Shown: positions 17,148 to 27,337 of the stretch, piece by piece
Layout: every line of letters starts with the position of its first letter
How positions within the stretch are numbered: position 1 is the stretch's first letter
Notes under the pieces: generated by a model
The model's input: only the letters and a program-made list of their open reading frames with translations
Told to the model about the DNA's origin: nothing
The model's database searches: none
Made by a program: the position numbers and the translations under genes
NCBI GenBank assembly: GCA_004551485.1
Contig: SBLD01000006.1
Span: 1 to 64,000, forward strand
Source: Billgrantia azerbaijanica
Lineage (GTDB): Bacteria; Pseudomonadota; Gammaproteobacteria; Pseudomonadales; Halomonadaceae
Reading direction: 5' to 3'
Length of the DNA stretch: 64,000 nt

Positions 17148-19751
17148 TCAGCCTTCCTGGGCGACCGGAATCACGTTGGAAGCGGCGTTCTGATACTCCT
17201 CGATCTCGTGGAAGTTCATGTAACGGTAGATCTCGCCGGCCATGGCGTCGAACTCGCCCATGTAGCGCTGGTACTCCTCGACGGTCGGCAGGCGACCCTC
17301 GACTGCGGCCACCGCCGCGAGTTCCGCGGACGCCAGATAGACGTTGGCGCCGTCGCCCAGGCGGTTGGGGAAGTTGCGGGTCGAGGTGGAGACCACGGTG
17401 GACTTGGCGGCCACGCGGGCCTGGTTACCCATGCACAGCGAGCAGCCCGGCATCTCCATGCGTGCCCCGGCGCGGCCGTAGATGCCGTAGTAGCCCTCTT
17501 CGGTGAGCTGGTGCTGATCCATCTTGGTGGGCGGCGCCAGCCACAGGCGGGTCTTCAGGCTGCCGGCCGGCTGCTTCTCGAGCAGCTTGCCCGCGGCGCG
17601 GAAGTGACCAATGTTGGTCATGCACGAGCCGATGAACACCTCGTCGATGGTCTCGCCGGCCACCTCGGAGAGCAGGCGGGCGTCGTCCGGGTCGTTCGGG
17701 GCGCACAGCACCGGCTGGTCGAGCGCGTCGAGGTCGATCTCGATGACCTCGGCGTACTCGGCGTCCTTGTCGGCGCGCATCAGGCTCGGGTTGGCCAGCC
17801 ACTCCTCCATGCCCTGGATGCGGCGCTCGATGGTGCGGCGGTCGCCGTAGCCGTTGGCGATCATCCACTTGAGCAGGGTGATGTTGGACTTCAGGTACTC
17901 GGTCACGCTCTCCTCGGACAGCGTGATGGTGCAGCCCGCGGCGCTACGCTCGGCGGAGGCGTCGGAGAGCTCGAAGGCCTGCTCGACGGTGAGGTCCTCG
18001 AGGCCCTCGATCTCCAGCACGCGACCGGAGAAGGCGTTCTTCTTGCCGGACTTCTCGACGGTCAGCAGCCCCTGCTGGATGGCGTAGTAGGGAATCGCAT
18101 GGACCAGGTCACGCAGGGTGACGCCCGGCTTGCGCTTGCCCTTGAAACGCACCAGCACCGATTCCGGCATGTCCAGCGGCATCACGCCGGTGGCGGCGGC
18201 AAAGGCGACGAGGCCGGAGCCGGCCGGGAAAGAGATGCCCAGCGGGAAACGGGTGTGGGAGTCGCCGCCGGTGCCCACGGTGTCGGGCAGCAGCATGCGG
18301 TTCAGCCAGCTGTGGATGATGCCGTCGCCCGGGCGCAGCGAGACGCCGCCGCGGTTCATGATGAAGTCGGGCAGGGTGTGGTGGGTGTCCACGTCGACCG
18401 GCTTCGGGTAGGCGGCGGTGTGGCAGAAGGACTGCATCACCAGGTCGGCCTGGAAGCCGAGGCAGGCGAGGTCCTTGAGCTCGTCGCGGGTCATCGGGCC
18501 GGTGGTGTCCTGGGAGCCGACGGTGGTCATCCTGGGCTCGCAGTACATGCCCGGGCGCACGCCCTCCATGCCGCAGGCCTTGCCGACCATCTTCTGGGCC
18601 AGGGTGTAGCCCTTGCCGGTGTCCTTGGGCTGCTCGGGCAGGCGGAAGACGTCGGACGGGGCCAGGCCCAGTGCCTCGCGGGCCTTGGCGGTCAGGCCGC
18701 GGCCGATGATCAGCGGGATACGGCCGCCGGCACGCACCTCGTCGAGGATCACCTGGGTCTTGAGCGCGAAGGTGCTCACCACCTCGTCGGTGCCGTGCTT
18801 GCACACCTTGCCTTCATAGGGGTAGACGTCGATGACGTCGCCCATCTCGAGCTTGGAGACATCCATCTCGACGGGCAGGGCGCCGGCGTCTTCCATGGTG
18901 TTGAAGAAGATCGGGGCGATCTTGCCGCCGAAGCAGAAGCCGCCGGCGCGCTTGTTGGGCACGTTCGGGATGTCGTCACCGAAGAACCACAGCACGGAGT
19001 TGGTGGCCGACTTGCGCGAGGAGCCGGTGCCGACCACGTCGCCCACGTAGGCGACCGGATGGCCCTTGGCCTTCACTTCCTCGATCTGCTTGAGCGGGCC
19101 CTTGACGCCCGGCTCCTCCGGCACGATGCCGTCACGCTCGTTCTTGAGCATGGCGTTGGCGTGCAGCGGAATGTCGGGGCGCGACCAGGCGTCCGGGGCG
19201 GGGGAGAGGTCGTCGGTGTTGGTCTCGCCAGGCACCTTGAAGACGGTGAGGGTGATCTTCTCCTCGAGCTGCGGCTTGGCCAGGAACCACTCGGCGTCGG
19301 CCCAGGACTGCAGGACCTCCTTGGCCACGGCGTTGCCCGCCTTGGCGCGTTCCTCCACGTCGTGGAAGGAGTCGAACATCAGCAGGGTGTGCTTGAGCTG
19401 CTCACCGGCCTCCTTGGCCAGCTCGGCGTCGTCGAGCAGCTCGACCAGGGTGGCGATGTTGTAGCCGCCCTGCATGGTGCCCAGCAGCTTGACGGCATGG
19501 ACCTTGTCGATCAGCGGGGACTCGGCCTCGCCCTTGGCGATGGCGGTGAGGAAGCCGGCCTTGACGTAGGCGGCCTCATCGACGCCCGGCGGCACGCGAT
19601 TGGTCAGCAGGTCGAGGACGAATTCCTCCTCCCCGGCGGGCGGGGTCTTCAGCAGCTCGACCAGCGCAGCAGCCTGCTCGGCGTTCAGGGGCTTGGGCGG
19701 GACGCCCTCGGCGGCGCGTTCCTCGACATGTTGGCGATAAGCTTCAAGCAC
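17148..19751 (-). CDS. acnB: Aconitate hydratase B
   Basis: TCA-cycle aconitase of 867 residues interconverting citrate and isocitrate with a [4Fe-4S] cluster; the 2-methylisocitrate reaction is a known side activity. The N-terminal HEAT-like helical domain starts [21 protein letters not shown]; cluster ligands include [12 protein letters not shown] near the end and [14 protein letters not shown]. The start is taken as GTG at 19751, because GAGGG lies seven bases upstream and the protein then begins as known AcnB proteins do; the in-frame extension to 19856 is not homologous. A sigma-70-like promoter lies at 19881-19909 and a terminator after the stop, so it is monocistronic. Confidence 0.95.
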   Translation of the reverse strand: MLEAYRQHVEERAAEGVPPKPLNAEQAAALVELLKTPPAGEEEFVLDLLTNRVPPGVDEAAYVKAGFLTAIAKGEAESPLIDKVHAVKLLGTMQGGYNIATLVELLDDAELAKEAGEQLKHTLLMFDSFHDVEERAKAGNAVAKEVLQSWADAEWFLAKPQLEEKITLTVFKVPGETNTDDLSPAPDAWSRPDIPLHANAMLKNERDGIVPEEPGVKGPLKQIEEVKAKGHPVAYVGDVVGTGSSRKSATNSVLWFFGDDIPNVPNKRAGGFCFGGKIAPIFFNTMEDAGALPVEMDVSKLEMGDVIDVYPYEGKVCKHGTDEVVSTFALKTQVILDEVRAGGRIPLIIGRGLTAKAREALGLAPSDVFRLPEQPKDTGKGYTLAQKMVGKACGMEGVRPGMYCEPRMTTVGSQDTTGPMTRDELKDLACLGFQADLVMQSFCHTAAYPKPVDVDTHHTLPDFIMNRGGVSLRPGDGIIHSWLNRMLLPDTVGTGGDSHTRFPLGISFPAGSGLVAFAAATGVMPLDMPESVLVRFKGKRKPGVTLRDLVHAIPYYAIQQGLLTVEKSGKKNAFSGRVLEIEGLEDLTVEQAFELSDASAERSAAGCTITLSEESVTEYLKSNITLLKWMIANGYGDRRTIERRIQGMEEWLANPSLMRADKDAEYAEVIEIDLDALDQPVLCAPNDPDDARLLSEVAGETIDEVFIGSCMTNIGHFRAAGKLLEKQPAGSLKTRLWLAPPTKMDQHQLTEEGYYGIYGRAGARMEMPGCSLCMGNQARVAAKSTVVSTSTRNFPNRLGDGANVYLASAELAAVAAVEGRLPTVEEYQRYMGEFDAMAGEIYRYMNFHEIEEYQNAASNVIPVAQEG

Positions 19752-20077
19752 GTTGGGGCCCTCATTGGTTGTGGTAGCCAACGCGCGGCAGTTGGCGCAA
19801 ATGTCGCCGAAAAGCCCGCGATGGCCCATGAAACGGTCTCGACAATCCGTCTTCACAACGACGTGTCATTGGGTGGCGCGATTCTACGGCAAACTGTCGA
19901 CAATGTTAAGCTGAGCCGCCGGCCAGGCCCCTAGAACTTTCGGCAAACAAGACGTTGGGCGAACGTCTCTGCGTGCCGTCATGCCGGGGCCGGTCAGCCT
20001 GACGAAGTATTCCAGAACGCATTTTGGCCGGGGTGGGTGGCGGGTTACCATGAGCGCCAACCTGTATGAGGAACCCC
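19752..20077. other. Divergent intergenic region acnB / miaE
   Basis: A 326-base region with the acnB promoter on the minus strand (19881-19909) and a leader of about 120 bases. No coding sequence or repeat was recognised. The miaE promoter should be in the right part, but I see no clear -35/-10 pair there. Confidence 0.5.
19881..19909 (-). promoter_or_regulatory. Sigma-70-type promoter of acnB
   Basis: On the minus strand TTAACA (19909-19904), a 17-base spacer, and TAGAAT (19886-19881). Each hexamer differs from consensus by one or two bases and the spacing is ideal. Transcription would start near 19874, giving a leader of about 120 bases before the GTG start. Confidence 0.6.
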
Positions 20078-20725
20078 ATGACCGCCGTCGACTCCACTCC
20101 GTCATCCATGGCCAGTGCCGAGGCGCTGCTGCCCGACCACCTCATCGATTTCCTGGCCTGCCGCACGCCGGAGGCGTGGATCAGTTGGGCGCTCGACAAC
20201 CCGGAACTGCTGCTCATCGATCACGCCCAGTGCGAGAAGAAGGCGGCCTCTACCGCCATGAGTCTGCTCTACCGCTACGTCGACCAGCCGCTGCTGCTGA
20301 CCAAGATGTCGCAGCTCGCCCGCGAGGAGCTGCTGCACTTCGAACAGGTGGTCAAGCTGATGGAAGCGCGTGGCATCGTCTATCGTCACCTGAGCGCGTC
20401 GCGCTATGCCGAGGGGCTGCGACGACACGTGCGCACTCAAGATCCCGAGCGACTGGTCGATACCCTGATCGTCGGCGCCTTCATCGAGGCGCGCAGCTGT
20501 GAGCGCTTTGCCCGGCTCATCCCCCATCTGGATGATGAGCTTGCCAAGTTCTATCGCAGTCTGGTTAAGTCGGAAGGGCGGCATTACGAAGATTACTTGA
20601 TGCTGGCGCAGCATCTGGCACCGTCACTCATCGAGGACCGGGTGGCTTTCTTTGCCGAGCGCGAACGCGAACTGATCGTCACGCCGGATGCGAACTTCCG
20701 TTTTCACAGCGGTGTGCCGGCCTGA
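20078..20725 (+). CDS. miaE: tRNA-(ms2io6A)-hydroxylase
   Basis: A 215-residue non-heme diiron oxygenase that hydroxylates the isopentenyl side chain of ms2i6A37 in tRNAs reading U-initial codons. The ferritin-like four-helix core shows DHAQCEKKAASTAMSLLYRY, LAREELLHFEQV (E-x-x-H), GAFIEARSCERFARL and SEGRHYEDYLMLA (E-x-x-H), which together provide the two iron sites. The ATG at 20078 follows GAGGA; another in-frame ATG at 20066 overlaps that ribosome binding site. It is followed after 31 bases by a giant regulator on the same strand. Confidence 0.92.
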   Translation: MTAVDSTPSSMASAEALLPDHLIDFLACRTPEAWISWALDNPELLLIDHAQCEKKAASTAMSLLYRYVDQPLLLTKMSQLAREELLHFEQVVKLMEARGIVYRHLSASRYAEGLRRHVRTQDPERLVDTLIVGAFIEARSCERFARLIPHLDDELAKFYRSLVKSEGRHYEDYLMLAQHLAPSLIEDRVAFFAERERELIVTPDANFRFHSGVPA

Positions 20726-20756
20726 AAGGGCCGCGACCGCCACGCAGGGTGCCATC

Positions 20757-23700
20757 ATGCAGGACGCTTCAGACGTTCATTACACAGACCGAGACCGGTT
20801 GGCACTATTTGGCCACTTCTCGCTGTCGCTGGGCGACGATGTCCTGACCCAGTTCAGCTACGACAAGGTCAAGGCGTTGCTGGTCTATCTGCTGCTGCAT
20901 CAGCAGCCGGTCAACCGGGCCAGCCTGGCCGAGCTGTTATGGCCGGATCAGGGGCTCTCGTCGGGGCGCACCAACCTGCGCCATGCGCTGCATTGCCTGC
21001 GGCAGTCGCTGGGCGAGGAGGCCGAACGGGTGCTGGTGGTGTCGCGTCAGACCATCGCCTTTCGTCTGCCCGAGGAGTGGTACTTCGATCTCCACCGGCT
21101 CGATCGCCTGCTCGAGGGGCCCCAGGACGTGACCAACCTGGAGCGCGTGCTGGAGTACTACCGCGGTGACCTGGTGGAAGAGCTGCAACTGCCTGCCTGC
21201 ACCGAGTTCCAGCGCTGGCTGGTCCAACTGCGCAACGAGTGGCGCCAGCGCGTGATCCGTTTCGCCGAGGGCGTGCTCGAGGGCCATGATGCGGTCCCCG
21301 ACCGGTTGCTGGAGGCGCTGGTGAGCCGCTTCTCCGGCTACGGCCCCTTCCATGAACGCCTGGTGCGCCAGCTCGCCGAGCAGGAGCAGCTGGCGGCGGC
21401 CCACGAGCAGTACAACGCCTATCTGCAGCTGCTGGCGCTCTCCGGCCAGCAGCCCGATCCTGCCTTCCTGCAGCTGGCCCGCTACTGGTCCGACAGCCAG
21501 CCCGACCTTCAGGGCATGTCGCCGCAGGGCGCCTTCTCGCGCACCCTGGCCGCCGACAGCACGCCGCTGCGCGAGGACGAAATCGAGCAGCGCCAGCTCT
21601 CGGTGATGGCCATTCGCCTGCGCCTCAAGGGCGAGCTCTCCGCCCGCGACGAGACACGCGCCTGCCTGGCGCTGCAGATCGAGCTGCTGCGCTGGCTCGA
21701 GCAGCAGTGCCGCCACCTGGGGGGCTTCTGGCTGCCCGGCGCCACCGGGGGGCTTGGCCTGGCCTGCTTCGGCACCCACGGGCCGGCCCACCAACTCGCC
21801 GAACTGGTGGCGCTCTACGAGCACTGCCGCCGCATGCTACCCGACGAGATTGCTCGCCATTGGAGCGGCGAGGGCGAGCCGCCGTGCATCGAGCTGGCCG
21901 CGGGCCTCAACAGCGGGCGGGTCGTCTACCTGCCGGAGCGCCATCTCGTCGATCCGCTGGGCCAGGTCACCCAGGGGTCGCTGGAGTTGATGAACGCCGC
22001 CGAGGGCAGCGAGCTGGTGATCTCCCAGGAGGCCAGCCAGCACATGCCGCCGGCGCTGGACCTGCAGCCGCGGCTGGCGTCGCGTCTGGTGGCGAGCGAC
22101 GGCCGGGTGCGCCTGCGGGCGCTTGTCCTGGGGACGAACGAGGGCGGGCGCGACGCCATGCCCCCCAGCCTGGTGGGTCGCGAGTGTGCGCTGCGCGTGC
22201 TGCGCGACGCCTTGGCAAGGGCCGGTATCGGTCTGCGCCAGAGCGTGCTGGTGCGTGGCGCCTCGGGCATGGGCAAATCGGCGCTGATGGTCGGTTTCCG
22301 TCAGCTCGAGCTGAGTCGCGATGCCGCCATCTGCTGGCAGCCCACCACGCGCCTCTCGGTGCTCGAGCCCTACGGCGTGGCGCGCACCCTGCTGCGCTGG
22401 CATCTCGACGGTGAGCTCGATGCCGAGGCCCTGGACCAGCTGCTCGCCGTCCACTCCGACCGCGAACTGACCGACGAGCAGCGGGTGCTGCTCGAAGAGG
22501 CCCTGGGGGTGCGGCAGTCGCCGGAGGTGGCACAGATCGCCAAGAGCGGCGAGGCGGTGGAGCTGGTGGTGTCGCTGCTTTGCCGGCTCATCGAGCAGCA
22601 GGCCGCCGAACGCCCGCTGGTGCTGATGATCGACGACCTGCAGTGGCTCGACGAGCCCTCCTTCCGGGTTCTCACCGGCCTGCAGGCGCGATTGCCGATC
22701 AACTGCGCCTTCCTGCTGGTGGCGAGCCACCATGGCCGCGAGGCGCTGCCGACACGCCTGCACTGGGACCAGCAGATCACCCTCGGCCACCTCGATGCCA
22801 TGCAGTCGTCGCGGCTGCTCTCCCAGCTGGCGCGGCGCTACCGCCTGCACCTGAGTCCGCGCCTGCGCGGCCAGATCATCGAGCGCTGCGACGGCGTGCC
22901 GCTCTACATGCAGGAGATCTGCCGGCGGCTCGAGATGGACCGCCGCGAAGGGCGCAGCGTGCATCTCGACGAGCTGCCCCGTGGCCTGCTGGGCCTGCTC
23001 GCCAGCCGCATCGACCAGCTCGACGGCGACCGCGAGGTCGCCCACGTGGCGGCCGTTCTGGGGCGGCGCTTCCGCCTCGATTTCCTCACCGAATGCAGCG
23101 GGTGGGAGCTGCCACGCCTCAACCGCGCCCTGGAGCAGATGCGCCGTCTGGAGATCATCGAGCCGGCCAGCGGCGAGGAGGGCGGTCGCGAATTCCAGTT
23201 CAGCCACCAGCTGCTGCAGGAGGCCGCCTATCTCTCTTGCCCGCGCGACGTGCGGGTGCACATCCACCGCCAGGTGGTCAGCCTCATCGAGGAGCGCTTC
23301 CCCATGTGGATCAGTCGCCATCCCGGCGACTTCGCCACGCACCTGCGGCGCAGTGGCCACTACGCTCGCGGTGCGCGCTACTTCGAGCTGGCCGCCCGCG
23401 AGGCGCTCAAGGTGAGCGCCAACCGTACGGCGTTGAAGATGGCCGACTTCGGCCTGGCGAGCCTGCGCCACGTGGAGGGGCAGGAGGAGCGCGAGATCAG
23501 CCTGCTGACCGTGCGTGGCCAGGCCGCCTTCGCACTGGAGGGGCACGCTTCGCCCACCGCCCACGAGAGCTTCGTGCGGGCGCGAGAGCTGCTGGTGAGC
23601 CAGGAGACGTGCGGCGGTGAAGAGCCCGAGGATCTGGAGCAGGCCTTCCTGGTCAAGTGGGGCCTGTGGGTGGGCTGCAGCCAGCGCCACGCTCATGCCG

Positions 23701-24674
23701 ACGCCTTCTCGCTGGCCGCCAAGCTGGCCGACCTCGCCGACCGGCTGGACGACCCGCGCTACCGCCGGCTGGCCGACTACGCGCGGGCCAACTGCGAATA
23801 CTGGGCCGGGCGCATCCGCCAGGCCTACGAGCACCTCGACGAGATCGACCCACTCGAGCAGCCCATGCTGATCGAGTGGCTGCCCTTCTCCGACCACCCC
23901 CAGGTGGCCGCCGCCTGCTTCCAGGGCTGGGCGATGTGCCTGCGCGGCGACTATCGGCGTGCCGAGCATCAGGTCGAGTCGGCCATTCGCCTGGCCGAGG
24001 CCATCGGCCACCCGGGCTCCCAGGCCATGGCACTGCTGTTTGCCGCCGCCCTCTACCGGCAGATGGGCCACGTGCACCTGGCCGCGCGCCGCGCAGAGCA
24101 GGCCGTGGCGCTCACCGAGACGCCCGACCTGCACCTCTGGCAGGTGACCGGGCAGGGCGTGCTCGGCTGGCGCCGCGCGCTCTCCGGCGACCGCGATGGC
24201 CTGGCGCTGCTCGACGAGGCGCTCGAGGAGCTCAGCGAGATCACCGGCCGCGACCGCTTCCATCGCCCCTCGCTGTGGTTCAGCGATGCCTGCATCGCCC
24301 TGGGCGAATTCGCCCGCGCCGAGGATTACCTGGACCAGTGCCTGATGATCGCCCGCGAGCGCAGCACCCTCTTCGTGCCGGAGCTGGCCGTCCAGCTCGC
24401 CAAGGTGCGCCAGCGCCTGGGGCATCCGCGCGACGAGGTGCGCCACCTGGTCCAGGAGGGGCTCGAGGTCGCCCGCCGCCACGAGAACCGTCATCTGCAG
24501 CTCTGCGCGCTGGAGGCATGGCTGACGCTCATCGACAGCGACGACGAGGCGGCCCGCGAGGAATTCCGCGGCCTGTTGAGCCTGGTCAGCTACAGCGACG
24601 CCCCCGTGCTGGCGCGCTGGCGTACCCTGCTCGATCGTCGACTGCCGCGCACGGTGCAGCAGGTCGAAGGCTGA
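20757..24674 (+). CDS. SARP-like giant regulator: winged helix, BTAD, cyclase-like, AAA ATPase, TPR
   Basis: A 1305-residue cytoplasmic protein. Residues about 12-95 look like an OmpR/SARP winged-helix domain (FGHFSLSLGDDVLTQFSYDKVKALLVYLLL... WPDQGLSSGRTNLRHALHCLRQSLG). About 100-240 form a bacterial transcriptional activation domain (YYRGDLVEEL, FHERLVRQLAEQEQLAAAHEQYNAYL). About 275-455 resemble a degenerate class III nucleotide cyclase domain. An AAA domain follows with Walker A VLVRGASGMGKSALM and Walker B LVLMIDDLQWLDEPS. The remaining 550 residues are helical repeats of TPR type. This architecture is best known in actinobacterial AfsR-type regulators. Targets are unknown. It may be co-transcribed with miaE. 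The start at 20757 follows AGGGT. Confidence 0.75.
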   Translation: MQDASDVHYTDRDRLALFGHFSLSLGDDVLTQFSYDKVKALLVYLLLHQQPVNRASLAELLWPDQGLSSGRTNLRHALHCLRQSLGEEAERVLVVSRQTIAFRLPEEWYFDLHRLDRLLEGPQDVTNLERVLEYYRGDLVEELQLPACTEFQRWLVQLRNEWRQRVIRFAEGVLEGHDAVPDRLLEALVSRFSGYGPFHERLVRQLAEQEQLAAAHEQYNAYLQLLALSGQQPDPAFLQLARYWSDSQPDLQGMSPQGAFSRTLAADSTPLREDEIEQRQLSVMAIRLRLKGELSARDETRACLALQIELLRWLEQQCRHLGGFWLPGATGGLGLACFGTHGPAHQLAELVALYEHCRRMLPDEIARHWSGEGEPPCIELAAGLNSGRVVYLPERHLVDPLGQVTQGSLELMNAAEGSELVISQEASQHMPPALDLQPRLASRLVASDGRVRLRALVLGTNEGGRDAMPPSLVGRECALRVLRDALARAGIGLRQSVLVRGASGMGKSALMVGFRQLELSRDAAICWQPTTRLSVLEPYGVARTLLRWHLDGELDAEALDQLLAVHSDRELTDEQRVLLEEALGVRQSPEVAQIAKSGEAVELVVSLLCRLIEQQAAERPLVLMIDDLQWLDEPSFRVLTGLQARLPINCAFLLVASHHGREALPTRLHWDQQITLGHLDAMQSSRLLSQLARRYRLHLSPRLRGQIIERCDGVPLYMQEICRRLEMDRREGRSVHLDELPRGLLGLLASRIDQLDGDREVAHVAAVLGRRFRLDFLTECSGWELPRLNRALEQMRRLEIIEPASGEEGGREFQFSHQLLQEAAYLSCPRDVRVHIHRQVVSLIEERFPMWISRHPGDFATHLRRSGHYARGARYFELAAREALKVSANRTALKMADFGLASLRHVEGQEEREISLLTVRGQAAFALEGHASPTAHESFVRARELLVSQETCGGEEPEDLEQAFLVKWGLWVGCSQRHAHADAFSLAAKLADLADRLDDPRYRRLADYARANCEYWAGRIRQAYEHLDEIDPLEQPMLIEWLPFSDHPQVAAACFQGWAMCLRGDYRRAEHQVESAIRLAEAIGHPGSQAMALLFAAALYRQMGHVHLAARRAEQAVALTETPDLHLWQVTGQGVLGWRRALSGDRDGLALLDEALEELSEITGRDRFHRPSLWFSDACIALGEFARAEDYLDQCLMIARERSTLFVPELAVQLAKVRQRLGHPRDEVRHLVQEGLEVARRHENRHLQLCALEAWLTLIDSDDEAAREEFRGLLSLVSYSDAPVLARWRTLLDRRLPRTVQQVEG

Positions 24675-24684
24675 GGCGGGAGTT

Positions 24685-25029
24685 TCAGGTGGCGACTTCC
24701 AGCGCCGCGATGCGTGCCAGTGCCTCGGCACGGCTGCGGCCGCACAGCTCGGCGTCATAGTCGAAGCGGTGACACACCGCGGGGCGGCGCGGGTCGCCGA
24801 ACAGCCGGCACAGGTTGGCGTCGTCCAACTGCGCGCAGCGCACCCCGGCCGGTTTCCCCTCGGGCATGCCGGGAATCGGCGAACTGATCGAGGGCGCGAT
24901 GCAGCAGGCGCCGCAGCCGGGGCGGCACCCTGTGGCCCCGTCCTTCCCCGCCACGTCTGCCGCTCTGCGGCGCCTTGCCTCGCTATCCGTGGCGACCGGT
25001 GCTCCGTCGTTCCCCGTCTCGGCGGTCAC
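24685..25029 (-). CDS. YkgJ family cysteine cluster protein
   Basis: A small protein of about 114 residues rich in cysteine: GCRPGCGACCIAPSISSPIPGMPEGKP, then GVRCAQLDDANLCRLFG and PAVCHRFDYDAELCG. This spacing is that of the YkgJ cluster family, proposed to bind zinc or an Fe-S cluster; its function is not known. The proposed start is GTG at 25029, which overlaps the queD stop as GTGA, in keeping with the one-base overlaps of the rest of this operon; the Shine-Dalgarno is weak and an internal GTG is an alternative. It is the last gene of the queuosine operon and converges on the SARP-like gene. Confidence 0.7.
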   Translation of the reverse strand: MTAETGNDGAPVATDSEARRRRAADVAGKDGATGCRPGCGACCIAPSISSPIPGMPEGKPAGVRCAQLDDANLCRLFGDPRRPAVCHRFDYDAELCGRSRAEALARIAALEVAT

Positions 25030-25886
25030 GGCAGTGCTTCGGCGATGGCGCCCTTGTCGATCCCCTCGAACGCCTGGACCCGTGTGGTCTGGCCGGTCTC
25101 GCGGGCGATCCGCTCGGCCAGCCAGGCGGCGATCTGCTCCACCGTGGTGGGGGTGGGCAGGATCACGCAGCGTTCGGCCGGCAGCCGCAGATAGAATTGG
25201 CCCTGGTCGGCGACGTAGTTGATGGCCTGCAGACTGCGATACCCCGCCTGATACTGCGGGACCTCGTCGGGGTCGACGAGGTCGGCCGCGTCCACCAGGT
25301 AGCGGTCGGCGAGGCGCTCGGCCCACTCGGCCTCCAGCGCCGGCTGGCGCCGCCCGGCCTGCCAGACATGCAGTCGCGAGCGGTGGCCGTGAGCAATGCG
25401 CTGGCAGTTGCCGGCATGGCGCTTGAGGCCGTGGCTGTAGGTGTAGGCGGCGCCTTCGACGGCCTCGTCGCGCAGCTGCAGGCGGATGGCCGAGACCTGC
25501 GCCGGTGGGCGGCGCGAGAGCTCGGTGGCGAGGTGCTCGGCCAGGCGCTCGGCGCCGATTGCGTGCCAGGGCAGCAGGGTGAAGGCCTGGCGTGGGGCTC
25601 GCACCTCCATGGGATAGGGGGCGGTGGTGCGCACCGCGAGCCCCTCGCGGCACTCCTGGACCGTCACGCCCGGGGCGCGGGTCGGCACCAGCAGGGTGTG
25701 GTCGAGGCTGCCGTCCAGATGTGCCTTCAGCCAGGGCTTCACCTCGCCGAAGTCGAACAGCATGCCGTCCTCGCCCAGCTCGCCGTCGAGTTCCACGTCG
25801 ACCTGCCAACTGGCGCCGACCAGCCCCCGGGTCGGACACCACAGCGAGACGTCGAGGTGGGTGAGGTGGTTGACGAAGAGTGTCAT
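25026..25886 (-). CDS. queD: 6-carboxytetrahydropterin synthase family protein (QueD-like, long form)
   Basis: A 286-residue protein starting MTLFVNHLTHLDVSLWCPTRGLVGASWQVDVELDG, with FDFGEVKPWLK, and later TYSHGLKRHAGNCQRIAHGHRSRLHVW, in which the His cluster should bind zinc. QueD converts dihydroneopterin triphosphate to 6-carboxytetrahydropterin, the second step of queuosine precursor synthesis. At 286 residues it is more than twice the size of E. coli QueD (about 120), so it appears to be the duplicated, two-domain form seen in some gammaproteobacteria. It overlaps queE by one base (TGATG). Confidence 0.85.
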   Translation of the reverse strand: MTLFVNHLTHLDVSLWCPTRGLVGASWQVDVELDGELGEDGMLFDFGEVKPWLKAHLDGSLDHTLLVPTRAPGVTVQECREGLAVRTTAPYPMEVRAPRQAFTLLPWHAIGAERLAEHLATELSRRPPAQVSAIRLQLRDEAVEGAAYTYSHGLKRHAGNCQRIAHGHRSRLHVWQAGRRQPALEAEWAERLADRYLVDAADLVDPDEVPQYQAGYRSLQAINYVADQGQFYLRLPAERCVILPTPTTVEQIAAWLAERIARETGQTTRVQAFEGIDKGAIAEALP

Positions 25887-26530
25887 CAGTCGATCCCCGC
25901 GATCTTGTGGACCTGCAGCGACAGGCGCCACTGCGGATGCGCCAGGCAGTAGGCCACCGTCTCGGCCATGACCGAGCGCGTGTCACCCAGCGGCGTGCGA
26001 TCCATCGGCTGCAGGAAGAAATGGTCGAAGTCGAGGGTGGCAAAGCGCTCCGGTGGTGCATCGGCCTGGGGGTAGACCAGCTTGAGCTCGTCGCCGCCGC
26101 TCACCGCCAGGGCGTTCTCGCCCTTGGGGCTCACGCACAGCCAGTCGATGCCGGCGGGCGGCGTCAGGGTGCCGTTGGTTTCTACCGCCACTTCGAAGCC
26201 GCGAGCGTGCATGGCGTCAAGCAGCGCGGTGTCGAGCTGCAGCAGCGGCTCGCCGCCGGTGAACACCACATAGGGGGTGGCGACGCCGTCCTGGTCGGGC
26301 CACAGCGCGGTCAGATGCTCGGCCAGCGACTCGGCGTCGGGAAAGCGCCCGCCGTGCTGGCCGTCGGTGCCGACGAAGTCGGTATCGCAGAAGCGGCAGG
26401 CCGCGGCGCTGCGGTCCGCCTCGCGGCCCGACCAGAGGTTGCAGCCCGCGAAGCGGCAGAAGACGCTCGCCCGCCCGGCCCGGGCGCCTTCCCCCTGCAG
26501 CGAGTAGAAGGCCTCCTTGACGCTATACAT
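25886..26530 (-). CDS. queE: 7-carboxy-7-deazaguanine synthase
   Basis: A 214-residue radical-SAM enzyme that contracts 6-carboxytetrahydropterin to 7-carboxy-7-deazaguanine. It begins [30 protein letters not shown]; the cluster-binding cysteines have the spacing C-X14-C-X2-C (CNLW...ACRFC), the non-canonical arrangement known for some QueE proteins. TGGEPLLQ is the SAM-contact GGEP motif. The start and stop overlap queC and queD by one base each, so translation of the three is probably coupled. Confidence 0.94.
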   Translation of the reverse strand: MYSVKEAFYSLQGEGARAGRASVFCRFAGCNLWSGREADRSAAACRFCDTDFVGTDGQHGGRFPDAESLAEHLTALWPDQDGVATPYVVFTGGEPLLQLDTALLDAMHARGFEVAVETNGTLTPPAGIDWLCVSPKGENALAVSGGDELKLVYPQADAPPERFATLDFDHFFLQPMDRTPLGDTRSVMAETVAYCLAHPQWRLSLQVHKIAGID

Positions 26531-27228
26531 CAGGCTACCTCGACGGCATAGGGGAGGGGATCGCAGGCGCCGTTGGCGGCGAAGGCGGCGAGCCGCTCGC
26601 GGCAGCTGCCGCAGCGGCCGCAGGCGAGCGCCTCGCCGCGGTAGCAGGTCCAGGTGTCGGCATAGTCGAGGCCCATGGCCAGCCCCTCGGCGAGGATCTG
26701 CGCCTTGGTCGAACGCAGGTAGGGCGCGTGGATCGTCACCGGTTCGAAGTTGGCGATGCCCGCCACGGCGTTCATGCGCTCGACGAACTCGGGACGACAG
26801 TCGGGGTAGAGCATGTGGTCACCGCCGTGGGCGCCGTAGTCGACGCGCCCGGCGCCGATGTTCACCGCCTTGGCGATGGCCAGCGACAGCAGGATCATGT
26901 TGCGGTTGGGGACGACGGTGTCCTTGAGATTGGCCTCGCCGTAGTCGCCCTCGGGCATCTCGCGGCTGGCGTCGGTGAGCGCCGAGGCGTCGATCAGGCC
27001 GTGGATGGCGCGGATGTCGACCACCTGGTGGGGCACGCCGAGCCTCTGGCAGACGCGGGCGGCGACCTCGAGCTCGCGGGCGTGGCGCTGGCCGTAGTCG
27101 AAGGAGAGGGCGTGGATGGCGAGCCCTTCGCGCCGGGCGCGGTGCAAGACGGTGAAGGAGTCCATGCCGCCGGAATAGATCACCACGGTGGCGCGGTCGG
27201 CCGCCGTGGGGGAAGCAGAGAGGGTCAT
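26530..27228 (-). CDS. queC: 7-cyano-7-deazaguanine synthase
   Basis: A 232-residue ATP-dependent amidation/dehydration enzyme making preQ0 from 7-carboxy-7-deazaguanine. The PP-loop [17 protein letters not shown] and FDYGQRH are at the N-terminus, [12 protein letters not shown] in the middle, and a zinc site [18 protein letters not shown] near the C-terminus. It is the first gene of a queC-queE-queD-ykgJ operon on the minus strand, which supplies preQ0 for queuosine in tRNA (or another deazapurine). I see no obvious preQ1 riboswitch in the leader. Confidence 0.95.
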   Translation of the reverse strand: MTLSASPTAADRATVVIYSGGMDSFTVLHRARREGLAIHALSFDYGQRHARELEVAARVCQRLGVPHQVVDIRAIHGLIDASALTDASREMPEGDYGEANLKDTVVPNRNMILLSLAIAKAVNIGAGRVDYGAHGGDHMLYPDCRPEFVERMNAVAGIANFEPVTIHAPYLRSTKAQILAEGLAMGLDYADTWTCYRGEALACGRCGSCRERLAAFAANGACDPLPYAVEVA

Positions 27229-27337
27229 AGTGGGTCTCGTATCGGAGAATTTGTCGGGCCGCGCTGTGGGCAGCGACGGCGGTCCGGGATCCGGTCCGGA
27301 AGGCCATCATTCTACTTGACCGACAAGACAAGTGTAA

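Noticed and set aside
17034-19934. 966-codon open frame on the plus strand opposite acnB
   Set aside because: Antisense shadow: acnB on the other strand has full-length homology and promoter and terminator; the plus-strand product is Gly/Val/His-rich without motifs.
21837-24758. 973-codon minus-strand frame opposite the SARP-like gene (and similar long frames opposite ppsA, the LonC-like gene and the LOV gene)
   Set aside because: All are produced by GC-biased third positions of the real gene and have no ribosome binding site or recognisable domain.
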